A stretch of 64,000 bases of DNA from Papiliotrema nemorosa. Lineage: Eukaryota > Basidiomycota > Tremellomycetes > Tremellales > Rhynchogastremaceae. A program made the translations under genes and the position numbers. Under the pieces are notes generated by a model, which saw only the letters and a program-made list of their open reading frames with translations, searched no databases and was not told where the DNA came from. Shown piece by piece: positions 22,345 through 34,341 of this stretch. Positions within the stretch are counted from its first letter, which is position 1, and each line of letters opens with the position of its first letter. The DNA is taken from positions 372,001-436,000 of the forward strand of contig JASKOT010000010.1 of assembly GCA_032158125.1 (NCBI GenBank), written 5' to 3'.

Positions 22345-25300
22345 ATGGTGGCCAAGCGGAAACACAACGCTTTCGAGCAAGGTCAGCAAGGAGACGTTGT
22401 CGCCAAACCGCCAGCGGGAACCAAAACTTTCACTTCTGGTCAAGCCGTTCGCGATGCTCTAGCAGGAGGTTCTCGTCAAGGTACGTTGCCGTAGGATGGA
22501 TCCGCGTGGCTATACTAACGATTCAGCATACATTGCCTTTCATCAACAGATTCTCACCCCGTACTCGGCACTACCACTCGCGCTGAATCACCCGAGTATC
22601 GTCATTCTTCAACATTACCATTCCCTCTCGCCCAACTTTGACGAGATATTCAACGTATGGAAAGAAGGTGATCGAACGAAGAATGAACAGACGGTCGAGG
22701 CGACTGCTGCCCTCTTGGCGCATATTGTGCAGACGCTGACTCCCATCCCGTACTTCCGGACTGCCGTGTTGGGGATCGTAGGGAGGATTATCGCTTCGAA
22801 CGAGCAATTCGGAGATATGGTGAGCCTAGATGCGTAGATCATGAAATATCAACTGACAATCAGTTGAACCGACTCATCCAATCACCAAAGAGGGACCAAG
22901 CCCTGATTGGCCTGCAATTGGCTGCGGCATGCATCAATGTCGACCCTCCAGATGCAGCAGCTGGACCATCTGCCTCGTCTGGTCGTTTGGCTGTCAAAGT
23001 ATGGTCTGTCTTGGTCGATGGAGGCAGTGCCAAAATGCTGGGCAAGGTGCTAGGAATGAGGCGAAGAAACAAGGAAGGTACCGTTGGATACGGCTCGAAG
23101 GATCCGCTCGACAGGCCAGGTGAATCCTTTGCCAGGGGCGACAGCTGAAAGCAGACATTCGACATGCCGCGTTACATCTCATCATTCCCCTTCTATCTCT
23201 TCAGGCTTTACAAGCACACTCTCGCACTCTCCTGCTGGGAATCTATAATCATGTCTCTGGCGACCCTCCGATCACCATCTACAGACTGTTGAACGGCTTA
23301 TGGTCCGCCATTACCGGACCCTCATCCGGAATAGCTCGACGAACCGCTCTTGCTCTGATGGACGAGAACGCCCTCGAGAACCTGCTTGGCCTTCTGAACA
23401 GGCTGGACGTGGAGTCTACCAGCGGCAAGAGTGTCGGAGACATGACCATGGCATTTTTGGAAGCGACGACGACCATCCCTGGACGCGGTATCTGCTTTCC
23501 CGATGAGGGTTGGTATCCTCGCAGATCCAAAGACGTCGACGAGACGACTGCTCAAGAGGACACGGTGGAGGTATATGGCAGGGCGGCAGAAGGCAAGATG
23601 CGGAAAGGATTGCACAACCGGATCTTGTCAAATGTCATTCGCAAACTGGGTAGCAAGGTAGTCGATGATCAGGGAAGAATTGGAGACTGGGCTATAAAGG
23701 TCCTACATGCTTGTCCGGAGCTCGTCGCAGGGTGAGTGAGACTACGAGTCTAGTCAACTCAGCTGAAAACCAGGTACTGGCCATACTCTGCTCTTGCGCT
23801 GGACCCTAAGCTCAACGCTCGATGGCTCGCCACAGTCTCTTATGTCGGTCGGATCATTTCGCTGCCGCCTCCACCCATGTCCACATTTCACGAGCCATTG
23901 CCACGAGGGTCAGACATTACTGACATGCCCCCTCGATCCCATCCGCCCTCTGTGGCGGTCATGGTCGAGTCGATTTTCCCGGCGCCTCTTGGTAAAATCC
24001 ACCTCTCCAAAGGTCTTCAGCATTCAGATCACCTTGTTCAACACGTCACTGCTCTTGCCCTCGCTCGTGGACTGCAAAAGCTGGACGTAGTACAGGGCAT
24101 CTTGCGAGAGATGGAACGTACAGTAGGATTAGAACCAGGGACGTCCGAGAACCCCTGGGCGAAACGCCAGTTGGAGCTCGAGTTGGAGTGCCGAAGAAGA
24201 GTACCCGAGGTATTGGTCGTCATTGCCTTTGCGCAAAAGTCGGCCACTTTGGCCAAAGTCATTGATGACAACGATGAGCCCGACCCGAAACTAGTCGCCA
24301 AATCGGCCATGTTGACCGAAGTTGCATTACGGTTGTTTGGGCTCTATCACAAGACTTTGCCGACGGTCAGCAGAGAAGCAAAGTTTGACGTGGGAAAGCT
24401 GCTTGTCAGTGCTTCCAGCGCCAAAGCGGAGCGTCGGGAGAAGAGGGAGGCGAGGGAAGGTAGTGTCATCAGTGACACGGGGAGTGTGGGCAGTATTGGA
24501 ACTCTGGGTACGGTCGGGATGGGCGGGGGATTTGGTCAGGGTAGGGGAGATGTGGATGGATTTGACGCTATGAGTCAAGTTCACGTCTTGTCGCTTCTCA
24601 CAGAGGTCAAGGAATTCCAGTGGACTAACAAAGCTGGTAAGTTGTTCAATCTACGGTCCGCTCGACTGACACTCCAGCTGGAAGTCAGTATTCTTACCTG
24701 TATCACATCCTCATTTTACATCTCTCGACCCCGCATCCCATCACCAAGCACATGACGACTAGCCTACTGCGAAGGGTTCTGCTAAATTCGATCATGTTTG
24801 AGCACGATCATGGTGAACTCGACATTTGGTTGGCGGCTTTACCTACTCTGTCCAGCGCTAGCGATATGTCTCAACGTGTCTTTCTGATAGCTCAACAAAT
24901 CCACCTCTTGTCCTTCCTCGACGAGTGTGTTCGAAGGTGCATGAAGACGCCTTATCGGTACTTGGAAGATGTCACTACACTTGTGCCAGATTACTTCCAG
25001 CCCAACATTCGGCCGTTCGAGTTGGTCTCCCCGCTCCTGATGACAATTTTGGAACAGCTCCGTGCAAAGATCATGGGTCAACTCATCGCCACCGAAGCCG
25101 CCGGAGTGGTCTTGACCTATCTGAGACGGGTCATACTGGGACTGAGTGGAAAGGTGAAGGATGACAAATGGCTGAGTGTGATGGTCAACCGATTAGAGGT
25201 GTCTGTCACCGAGGCGAGGGAGAAAGGGCAGGAGAGAAAAGGCCTACTGGGAAGTGTACAAGCTATCCAAGGGGTGTTGCGAGAAGTGTTTGGGGGTGAC

Positions 25301-28300
25301 AACGTGATGGGCACAGAGAATGCGGCAGTGGAGATGGTAGACGAAGAGTATGTCGAGCTGTTCATCATATGTCATGCCTAGCTGACTCCTAGCGCCTGGT
25401 CTCAGACGTCCTTCGAAACGATATTGCTCAATGATCCGAGGGACACGCGATTGTCTAGCTTTCTCGTCAAAGCTTCACGCGTCAGCATCCAACGATACGG
25501 TCGGCTTGCAGCGCATCTGTTCGCTTCGAAATCGCACGAGGGATATCTGGTGCTTCTGCACGATTGCCTCACAAAATCCAGCGGAAAGCCTGCTCAGGGA
25601 TTGCGGGAGGCTGTATTCGCGATACCAGCCATCAACAAGGCTCTCTTACCGGGCTCTATCGTCGATTTGGGAATCGTCGAGACTGTTGTTGCATGTCTGC
25701 GACCTGGTCTCGACGAGGCCCTCGCCAGTGAATACGTCCAAGAGCTGCTCGAATCCATGCAAGAAGACAAGAAGGGCAAGAAATTGAACGAGGTGGGTTC
25801 TCAGCTTGAGTTTGCAATAATGCCGGAGCTCATCTGTCAGATCTTACCCTTTGTCCAAGTCTGGTCGAGGTTTTTCACGCCTTCAGATGCCCAACAGGCG
25901 GTGGGCATGATTGCGAAGAACATCAAGCGCGTCATTGCATCCTCAGACAAAGTCAAACAGGCTATATCAAGCTTGATCGTCGGTACCAAGGATCCGCGCT
26001 TCGCACTCGCTCGTGTTGACCAATTTGTGGCGATCGGTATCATCGAGCCGTTCTCGGCCCTTTTGCAGACCGCCTATACCGATAAAGATCACTCAGTTTT
26101 GGACGCTATCGCTCTTGGCTCCACCGCTGCTCAAGCGCTGTTGGTGAACGGTAGTGGGGACGCCTGCAAGCTGCTACAAACCATGGTGGAATCCTCCCCT
26201 GCGGCTTGCAAGGTCGTAGCTGCAGCAGTGGACGATGGGGAGCTGCTCAAAAATCCAGAAAGCCTGCCCTTGGTTGCCGCTATATTGGACATTCCCGACG
26301 CCCTGCCCAGCATGGCGAAGCATCAAGTGATTAAAACGGCCATTGACGGACTTTCCCATTCGGGCACTGATTCGGCGATCTCTAGCGCTGCACGACGCAT
26401 CCTGGTACAGCTCGTGGGTGAGTTGCCGGAACAAGTCGACTCTGTCATTGGCACCGTCGATCTCGCATTCTTCTCGGTGGAACATGCCAGACTTGCGAAT
26501 GACCTCGCTCCTATACCGATCCCCAACAATTCGCTCGCTCATCTCGTCAATGTCGGTTTGCAACGCGTTACCAGGTTCTGCTCGGATGATGCGAAGCTCG
26601 ATGAAAGGCAATTGGCCATGATTGAACAGTTGGCATCTGCAATTTCTCGAGCGTCCCGACTTGACGTAGATGCCAATTTCGCTGAGCCTCTCATCACCTC
26701 TGTCATACAAGAACGACTCGACGTGCCTGTGGCAGTCTCTTTTGCCTCGTTGTTGGTCGAGAAGTCCATGCTGAAGGTGTGTGCTCGAAACAGACCTAAA
26801 ACTATATTAACATCACCAGGCAAGCTTCATCAGGCAACATATTTCGTTGCTCTTATCTTCCACCGCGTACCGGCAACTCGCATCTCCATTTGGCAACCCT
26901 CTCCCAGCTGTCCGAGAAGGCTTTGTACAGCTCTTATCTGCCATGTTCTCGGCCAATCCTTACATCTCTTGTCAACCCGCCACTATCGAGCAATTACTCC
27001 CCCTATACAAGGGCACCTTGGCGATGTCCGACCAGAGACTGCTATCCCTCTTCCAGCTATTCGAGTCTTACCGACACATTTCTGTCGCATCCGTCCTTTC
27101 GGCTTGGTCTTCTGGTCCAGGTCGGTCGGGTCAACCTTTTGATGCTGTGACTACGCTTGATCCTGGAAAGATGTTTGCCACGGCGATTGGGTTTCCTCTT
27201 CGCCGACCATTGCGAAGTGTACAATCGGTGACCGAGGTGGAAGACTCGACAGCGATGTACGATCCCGCATTTGTTCTGTCTCTGTTTGCCGCGATGCTGG
27301 CGACCGACATCAACGGCTTGGACTGGGTCGAAGTATTGCGAACGAATGTATTGGGCCTAGCTGTTGCAGCCTTGGCTAGTCGGGACCACGAAATGAGAAG
27401 CCTGGCTGGATTTGTGCTATCAGGGACCATGGCTTACCTCAAGGCGAGTACATGGACATGGTCGAGAATAATGCTGACAATGAAGAAAGTCGCCTTCCAG
27501 GAGAAAGCCCAGCTCGAATACATACTGCGACTCGTCCGATATGCTATTCCGACGCCTGCTGCACCTCGAAAGTCCCATCCGAGACTACCGGTCATCATCT
27601 CATCATTCCTCGCACACGCTTTGCGCGCACTGGCCTCACCCGCTAATCCGCTGTATCCGACCATATCGAGGTTCCTGCTCCAACGACCAAAATTCGATAT
27701 CGAAGACGTGCCGATGCTATTCGGAATGTTGTATGCGTCGGGTGAAGGACATCGAAGGGATCGGAATTGGATCGTGAGGTTTATCAAGGATTCCACGAGA
27801 TCAGAGGCGGTAAGTCTGCGCGTAGAAGGGAGACGACCATGGTCTAATGGTAGGACTGGCGACTTTTGAAGCGAAGAAAGACTGTCGAGTTGATACAGAC
27901 GCTCTACTCTGTTTCACTTGACGTAAATTTCCGACGAAGCGTTTTACAAGTGAGTAATAACGCGAAGTCACTGAACCCATGTTGACTGTCCAGGCGTTCG
28001 AGCGGATCACTCGGTTGTCACCGGCTGTTCTATCCTTGGTGCATCGTAATCACCTCATTACGTGGTTGGAGGCACAATGGACATGGTCTCAAGCTCGACC
28101 CTCCCGAGCAGCAGAGGAGGAGCGAGGGATGTACCTGCGCATCCTAGACAACCTTGTCTTTGGTCTGGTCCAGCGTGAGGTCCACAAGGAGCAAAAGAGA
28201 GCGGAGAGTGGATCGGAGGAACAACGCGATTGGTCTGCAAAAGGGAGGGAATGGACTCGAAACGTAGAGAGCTTGATCAAGGTCGCTTTGCCTACAGCGG

Positions 28301-28658
28301 GTGAGTCGATGACTCACTGTTATGGGTGGAGCTAATCTCAGACGCCTCTCGCTTGGATATGATGGCTGGGACACTTTTACGACTCGGTCAGATGCCTTCC
28401 CCTTGCAGCGTGCCACCTCTGTTGCCTGCTCTCACAGCGAGACTGGTGGAGCTATTCCCAGAGCCATCACAAGATTCCCTATACGCCGAAATTGTGGAGA
28501 AGCTGTTTGAAACTTCGCTTGTCCTTCCTTGCCGGGGCGAAGGCAAATTGGCCAGTGCGGCAGAGGAGATCGGCTGGAGGGCGCGTCTTCTAGACACAGA
28601 AGTTGGTGATTGGGTCAGGAAGGAGATAAGATTAGCCGCATGGGAAGGTGTGAACTGA
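22345..28658 (+). CDS. URB1: Urb1/Npa1 nucleolar pre-60S ribosome assembly factor
   Basis: Large helical-repeat protein of early pre-60S particles. Eleven exons: 22345-22480, 22527-22819, 22864-23119, 23155-23731, 23774-24636, 24678-25347, 25393-26776, 26820-27809, 27854-27949, 27994-28300, 28342-28658; 1,962 residues, in the range of Urb1. Family hallmarks: YIAFHQQILTPYSALPLALN and ALGL-type helices of the N-terminal Npa1 domain, LLLGIYNHVSGDP, DPKLNARWLATVSYVGRIIS, and the C-terminal block ending TWLEAQWTWSQ, as in the Urb1 C-terminal domain. Phases of all junctions agree. A further in-frame segment, 27444-27485, has GCGAGT at its start, a GCTGAC branch motif and AG at its end, so it may be a 42-nt GC-AG intron; removing it would shorten the protein by 14 residues. 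No catalytic motifs, as expected. Confidence 0.9.
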
Positions 28659-28758
28659 GCACTCTGATTGCCACTGCCACTACTAGACTCGACTGCTCTT
28701 TTGAGCACAATGCATAGTGGTCTTTTGCTTCTCTTATTTCCATCTATACCTCCACCTT

Positions 28759-29547
28759 CTAGAGAGCCTTGATGACCTCGTCGGCGTGAGAGACGGTAAC
28801 TAAATGTTAGCAAGACGATCATTCTATCTAGTATAGTGTACTCACCCTCTCCTGGGTTGGGCTCAACGGCGACCGAGACGACCTTGCCAGACTCGATGAC
28901 GACGGCACCTCGCTTGAGTCGTGGTCCACCGAAGATGGCAGCGGCGTCGAGGACGAGACCGAGCTTGGAGGCGAGGGTAGCAGCGTCGTCGGCGACTAGG
29001 GTGTGTCAGCACGGTCCACCTGTCCATGGCTATTTCCAGACGTACCAAACTTGACCTGGACATCTTTACCCTCGGTCCCAGCCATGCTCTTCTTCCAAGC
29101 GTTGACGACAAAGATATCGTTGACAGCGACGACGTAGATGTCTTTCACTCCTTTAGCTTGGAAATCGGCGTATCGCTCAATGTAACCTGGCACTTGGGAA
29201 GAGCAAGTAGGGGAGAAGGCTCCTGGGACAAGGACGAGGATGCTCTTTCCATCGATTTTGGAGAAGTTGACTCGGTCTTCAAGATCGTTGATTCGCACAT
29301 CGACGTCTGGGACGGAATCTCCAGGTTTGGCCTCTGCGTAAGAAGCCAACGAGGCGAAAGCAGAGTGAGCGGCTTGAGCAGCTTGAGTGATGACCGAGGA
29401 CATTTTGGGTGTGGAAGCGATAAAAGTGGGTCTAGAGGTGACGATGGTTCGGTGGGAAGTTGTGATTGTGCTTCTGAGGAGGGTTGACCTGATGGATTGT
29501 CTGATTGGAGAGGTGATGGATGGTCGAGTAAAGGTAGAAAGGGACAT
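28759..29547 (-). CDS. Prx5-type peroxiredoxin, probably mitochondrial, single cysteine
   Basis: Thiol peroxidase of the Prx5/Ahp1 class. Exons (minus) 29547-29046, 28995-28846, 28799-28759; 230 residues. The first 48 residues are rich in Ser, Thr and Arg with no acidic residue, a typical mitochondrial presequence; a second ATG (29403-29401) would give a 182-residue cytosolic form, so dual targeting is possible. The active site is PGAFSPTCSSQVPGY with the peroxidatic Cys at 115. Downstream FVVNAWKK and VKFVADDAATLASKLGL match the family, ending HADEVIKAL. No other cysteine exists in the protein, so there is no resolving Cys; it would act as a 1-Cys enzyme needing an outside thiol. Convergent with URB1, stop codons 100 bp apart. 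Confidence 0.93.
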
Positions 29548-29748
29548 TTGGGCAACAGAGTGGGATGTGGAATGGGTCGACCGCAGGTCAAAAGCCGAGG
29601 TGGGGGGGAGGGGGGGGGGGGGAAGGCGAGTTATCCGGAGTGGAGGTGAGGCGTGGAGGGGGGGTGATGTCACGCCACGGCGGAATCAAAAATCGGGTTG
29701 AACATTCACGTTCCGACGGAGAATACTGGTATCAACCAAAAGTTGGCC
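29548..29748. promoter_or_regulatory. Divergent promoter peroxiredoxin/ELP6 with long G tract
   Basis: 201 bp between divergent starts, including a nearly pure G run (29602-29622). No TATA-like element seen near either start. Confidence 0.5.
29602..29622 (+). repeat. 21-nt G tract (one interruption)
   Basis: G7-A-G13 on the plus strand within the shared peroxiredoxin/ELP6 promoter. Such a run can form a G-quadruplex or a nucleosome-free block, and is prone to length error in sequencing. Confidence 0.9.
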
Positions 29749-30747
29749 ATGAATCTAGAGACTGGAGGACACCTTGCAACTCTCGTCAACATGACCTACC
29801 TCACGCCATATCTACCATTCCCAACGCCAGGTGAAGCATCAGCATCAGGATCGAAACCGCAGCACCAGCATGCACCAGCCCTGCCTCCTCCCAAATCGCA
29901 CCTAGTCATCTCGGATACGCTTCTCTCTCCTGGTCATTTTGCGATATATCACTTGATCGCATCCGCCATAGCGAGAAAGCGAAAAGTCGTATGGGTAGAC
30001 TTCCGCTCAGAATCTCGAGCAAGTCTGGAAGCGACTTTAAGGAAAATGGTGAGGAGTTGTTGTTGTAGGTGAATGCAATCTGCTGGCTGACGGACAGAGC
30101 GTGATCTTGCCCTCTTCTCCGAGCGATTTCACACATATAAGTCCGAGCTCGTTACCGGCCTTCATGGTATCGTCAAGCACAAGTCCAAGCCTGTACGACG
30201 AAGACGACCAACCAACCTTGCGCGGGACGTATGATGCTTGCAAAGGCGCGATACATAACGACTCGGTGATCATCCTCGATGGGCTTTCCGAGTTGCTATA
30301 CATGGGCTTCTCCTTGACTTCCGTCTGGCGCTTCGTCAGAGCTATACATATGTTGTCTCTCAGAGTGAGCTCTTCTTCGCTTGGTCCTTCCCAAGCTCAC
30401 GTAATAGTCCTCTGCAGTTCTTGTCAGCGCCCTGCATACTTCGGAGCTCGGATCCAGATCATCAGCCGAGCACGACCTGTTGGAGAAGATTCTACATATC
30501 GGTACATGTTGGTGGAGGATAGACGGTTTGTCGAGTGGTAGGAGTGGTGATGTACATGGAGAGGTGAGTAGCCCTCTGGGTTCAATCTCGGTCGATTCAG
30601 AATTGATCATTTCAGATTTCGAGCTTTCCGCTAGTTGGAGCAGGGTCAGGCTGGCCGAGCGTGACGAAAGCTCAACCGTTGCAATATAGACTCGAAGCAA
30701 GCACAGTCAAGGTCTTTCCAAAAGGGACCGGGAGAGGTTTCCTGTAA
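29749..30747 (+). CDS. ELP6: Elongator subunit Elp6
   Basis: RecA-like subunit of the Elp4-Elp5-Elp6 ring, which works in wobble-uridine tRNA modification. Exons 29749-30048, 30098-30364, 30408-30563 and 30616-30747 give 284 residues. The third exon only makes sense if the second intron ends at AATAG (30407) rather than at the next CAG: the result is SSAVLVSALHTSELGS, then EHDLLEKILHIG and SGRSGDVHGE, which are the conserved strand, helix and beta turn of Elp6. Earlier: LSPGHFAIYHLIASAI, RKRKVVWVDFRSES (strand after a degenerate P-loop) and SVIILDGLSELLYMG. The end is LQYRLEASTVKVFPKGTGRG, the usual Elp6 tail. A second in-frame ATG at 29791 could also be the start. No Walker A lysine motif, as expected for Elp6. 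Confidence 0.85.
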
Positions 30748-31013
30748 TGCCAAAGCGAAGTCCGACTACACGAGGGATCGACTATCATTACCCGTCTAGG
30801 CCCGTCTCGACACAGCTCCAGACATCCCTTCAGTCGCTTGACGACTGACCATGGATACGTCAAGCGTGAAGGCCCAACCGCACCGTGCTCAGCGCAGACA
30901 GCCCAATAGCCGCGAGACTTGTCGCTGCCTGATCATATGCAATGCAATGTTTTTCTGTAGAAACAGATCCTACAGAACTAGACTATATGCAATCGAATGC
31001 CCGCCCTTTCAGA

Positions 31014-33484
31014 TCAATGACTCAGTCCCAGTGATCTAGCCAATATCCACCAGCCTCTTTCTACTACCTCGCCCACAGACATGCCAGCGCCAGGCATGGC
31101 GCAGGAATAGTCATACTTCATACTGTGGGCGGTAAAAATGGCATTATAATGCAATACAATGGCCACAACGATGCCTGCATGCCATATCTGTCTTGTCAGC
31201 CATTACAAGGGAGCCATTGCTACTCACATGATGACTTGCACCCCAAGTATCGAATCTTCCTGGCCAGACGCATTCCGGGAAGTGAAAAGCGTAAAAAATC
31301 AAACCAGTGACATACGCCACGATGGATGCGCCAAAAGGTGCTGCCTTGTTAGTCCCGCTAAATTGCTCAATCATGAAAGCTCACCGGTGAAAGCGATCCC
31401 CTGTTTGAATCCATGCTGGAAGAAGATCTGCAACATGGGAGCGAACATTGCGAAACACAAGAATAGGAAGAAGCTGATTCGCCAATTCTACGGTATTAAC
31501 GGGGTTCAGTCTCCAAGGACGCACCTTGTTTTTTCGCTCGTTAAACCATTTCTGGAATGGGAGGTAAGACCCCAGCATTCCACAGACGAGGTTTACCGTT
31601 GAATACATGAGGACCGTCTTGGGTTGGCAGTAGAATGCGTTGTACAAGACGGTAAAGAAGGACGCGGCGATCAACCCTGATCAATCAGCCTCAATACATG
31701 GATAATACCAAGTCAGCACCTACATGATATGCCAACATCTGATCGATGTCAGCCATGAGTCAGCAATGGGTAAAGGGTACTCACAATCTACACATGCGCC
31801 CCATTCGAACCACTTGTATGAAGCGCATCCAGCGAGCACATGCCAACTGGCCGAAGAGAAGAGGCATGATATAGCAGCAAGGAGGTAGATGACCAGTGTA
31901 GCCGTGTCTATCGGGTGGGCATCAGGCAAGGGGGACGAGTAGATTATTGTCTAACGTGTCAGCGTGAGCATTCAGGGAGGATGCAGACTTACAGGAATGA
32001 AGAGCATGATCATGATGGTAGGAATGAAATGCGAGTGAATGTTGACTATGGTCAGCCGACCATATCATGACTGATCGCCTACCTGTCTCGTTGTGCCAAG
32101 TGAAGGCAGATTTGATCAGGGGGATAGGGCCGGTGCTGGAATGTAGGGGTATGAACCGGCTGGTCTGTGAGCTTGATCAGGACTGCATGTTGGAACCAGC
32201 TCACTATCCCGTTTTGATATGCTCATTGTTTCTCCAGACGAAAGGCAGATCATCATACTCGATCAGGCGTTTCCCATCTTCCGCCTTTTTCAGCGCGTCC
32301 GCGACGGTAGGTCCCATTCCCGAGGTCGAGGTGACTTCCCCTAGTAGCGCTCCATCTATACCGTCCAACAGTGCATTATCCTCTGCATCTTCCGCATCCT
32401 CATCTTTCTCTTCCATGTGCGCCGCCTCGTCTGTCTTTCGCGCCAGGTGAGGCTCTGTTTGTGTTCGCACCAATCGAGGCATGTCGACGTTCCACATGGT
32501 AGGAAAATTGGCGGCTCCTAGAGACTTTGATCTGACGGCGCGTCGACGACTAGCCATAGCCTGCGCCGAGGCGGGCGTTCTATTAGGGAAGAGATACTCG
32601 GGCTCCTCTTCCACCTCGTCGTCCCCTTCGATGGATATACCCATATCTACCGAATGTCGCCGAGAGGTGACTTCTGGATCTTGATCCTCCCAGCCTAGTC
32701 TTTCCCATCCTGCCCATTCTTCCGAGGGGAGATACGCCTTGGCAAGCTCGATGACCTTTCTCCGAGCATGTTCGACCGATCCAAGGTCCACTATAGGTGA
32801 CCCGTGAGGTTGGGCATCAGGCGGTAAAGGAGGTGCGACGCCGAGGTCGACCAAACGCAGTCGATGTGGTAAAGTCCTAAGCCAATCTGCATGGGAGACG
32901 AAAGAAGTCGCAGAAGGTACAGGAAGGCGTTGTGGGATTTGAGGAAGGTACTGCTTGACATCTTCGCGGAGGGACGAAAGGTGTTCCAGCATTCGACTGT
33001 GCGCATTGATCATTCGACTCGAGTATTCTCCAGGGCTCGGGATGGTGAGCAAAGTATCCTCTTGGTCGCTCTGAGAGACGACTCGGCGTCGTATGGTGCT
33101 TGGCCCGGCTACAGCGTTTGATGATGCCCATGCACCCTCATCCTCTCCCGAACCAGACAAAGAGGAAGGCGAGCTAAATCCCGCAAACGAGGCATCCTCG
33201 TCTTCCCCTACGACACGTTCCCGCACTGCTCTCTCCACTTCACCAAGGTACCCCAGCAGAGCTGCACGTAGTCCAGCGATGCTCGGTAGAGTTGGACGTG
33301 GTATGGAAGATTGGGATAGACGCCGTTTCCACACGCCGGTCGGCGTAGTTGGCTGCGAGCTTGATTCGGCTTGAGCTGTGTCAGGCTGATCAAGCTCTGC
33401 CTCTAGCACCATCCCGGCGGCTGAGTCATCGATAGTCATATTATCGTCGCTCATGCGGTTAGTGGACAACGTGCCGCTGCTCAT
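31014..33484 (-). CDS. PAQR/IZH-family seven-helix receptor with long acidic N-terminus
   Basis: Member of the adiponectin-receptor/hemolysin III family; yeast Izh proteins link zinc and lipid signalling. Nine exons (minus): 33484-32205, 32159-32083, 32045-31993, 31950-31785, 31738-31724, 31676-31525, 31487-31385, 31340-31228, 31187-31014; 710 residues. The family core starts at about 413: LPFVWRNNEHIKTGYRFIPL, SAFTWHNETVNIHSHF, then SSASWHVLAG (conserved His), DYVGISWLIAASF, and ASHHIWHAGIVVAIVLHYNA with the last two His. These three His sites bind zinc in the family. One exon is only 15 nt (VGIS) and all introns are 37-47 nt. Residues 1-410 have no known domain: acidic, Ser-rich, with a stretch of alternating Glu/Asp near 375-385. 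The extension is far longer than in yeast Izh1-4. Confidence 0.92.
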
Positions 33485-34341
33485 ACTCGTCGAGATAGAC
33501 CAAGATGAGGGACAAGGGTATCAAAGGTGCAGACGTTCAAAACAATTCCAAAGTCTTGGATCGGCTTGGTATTTGCCGAGACATCCGGAGTTGCTCTTTG
33601 AGATCCTTTGTTCACTAATCCTGTGTGGTGTATGGAGAGATGAGCACCTTATGGTCGGTGGCTAGCAGCGTGCATAGCGATTTTTAACAAGGTATAAAGC
33701 AGGATAGTCCCTGGAGCTCAGGCGTTTTCAACGCCTGTGACCATATTCCAACAAAACTCTCTGCTTCATCCTCTGCCCAAATACCGACAGCTCCCGCAGA
33801 GCATGTTCACAGGCCAGACTTACCTTGGAAGGACGAGATGCACAATGTGCGTCACTAATTATAGCACGAATTGCGATATGATAGGCAAAAGTTTCGGTCG
33901 AAGCTGCGCTCGATCGAAGGGTGGGTGGTGCTGAGTTGTGTAGGACCAGAATCGAGGAATGAGAATGGGAGGGAGATGGGGACGTGGGCAGAATGAGGGT
34001 GACACAGGTGTAGGATCAGGGTAGGATAGGAAGGGAAGACGACTGCTCGTCCAGCGCAAACGACCACCCCGCTTCTCGGGTCCCCCAGATCGACATCGAC
34101 TCGCGGCGGAGTGCTGCGACCGGTTGGGGACCAGAGTGCGAGCGTGACGTTGCGCGCTGGCGAGTACAGAACGCCGTGAGAAATGCATAAGGAGGCAGGG
34201 CAGGGCAGGGTGAAGGATTAGGGAGGGGGAGGAAATGTTGTGTTCTACAAATGCGAATGCGTGGAGCTGAATCTTCATGCGGTCGTGTCAATGTCGTTCT
34301 CTAATGCGAGATGATCTTGATGAAAAATGTTGTTATACCGA
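33485..34341. other. Intergenic region, PAQR promoter and TSR2 3' end
   Basis: 857 bp. Minus frames at 33855-34291 are Ser/Pro/Arg-rich without homology and are not called. Nothing else recognised. Confidence 0.45.
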
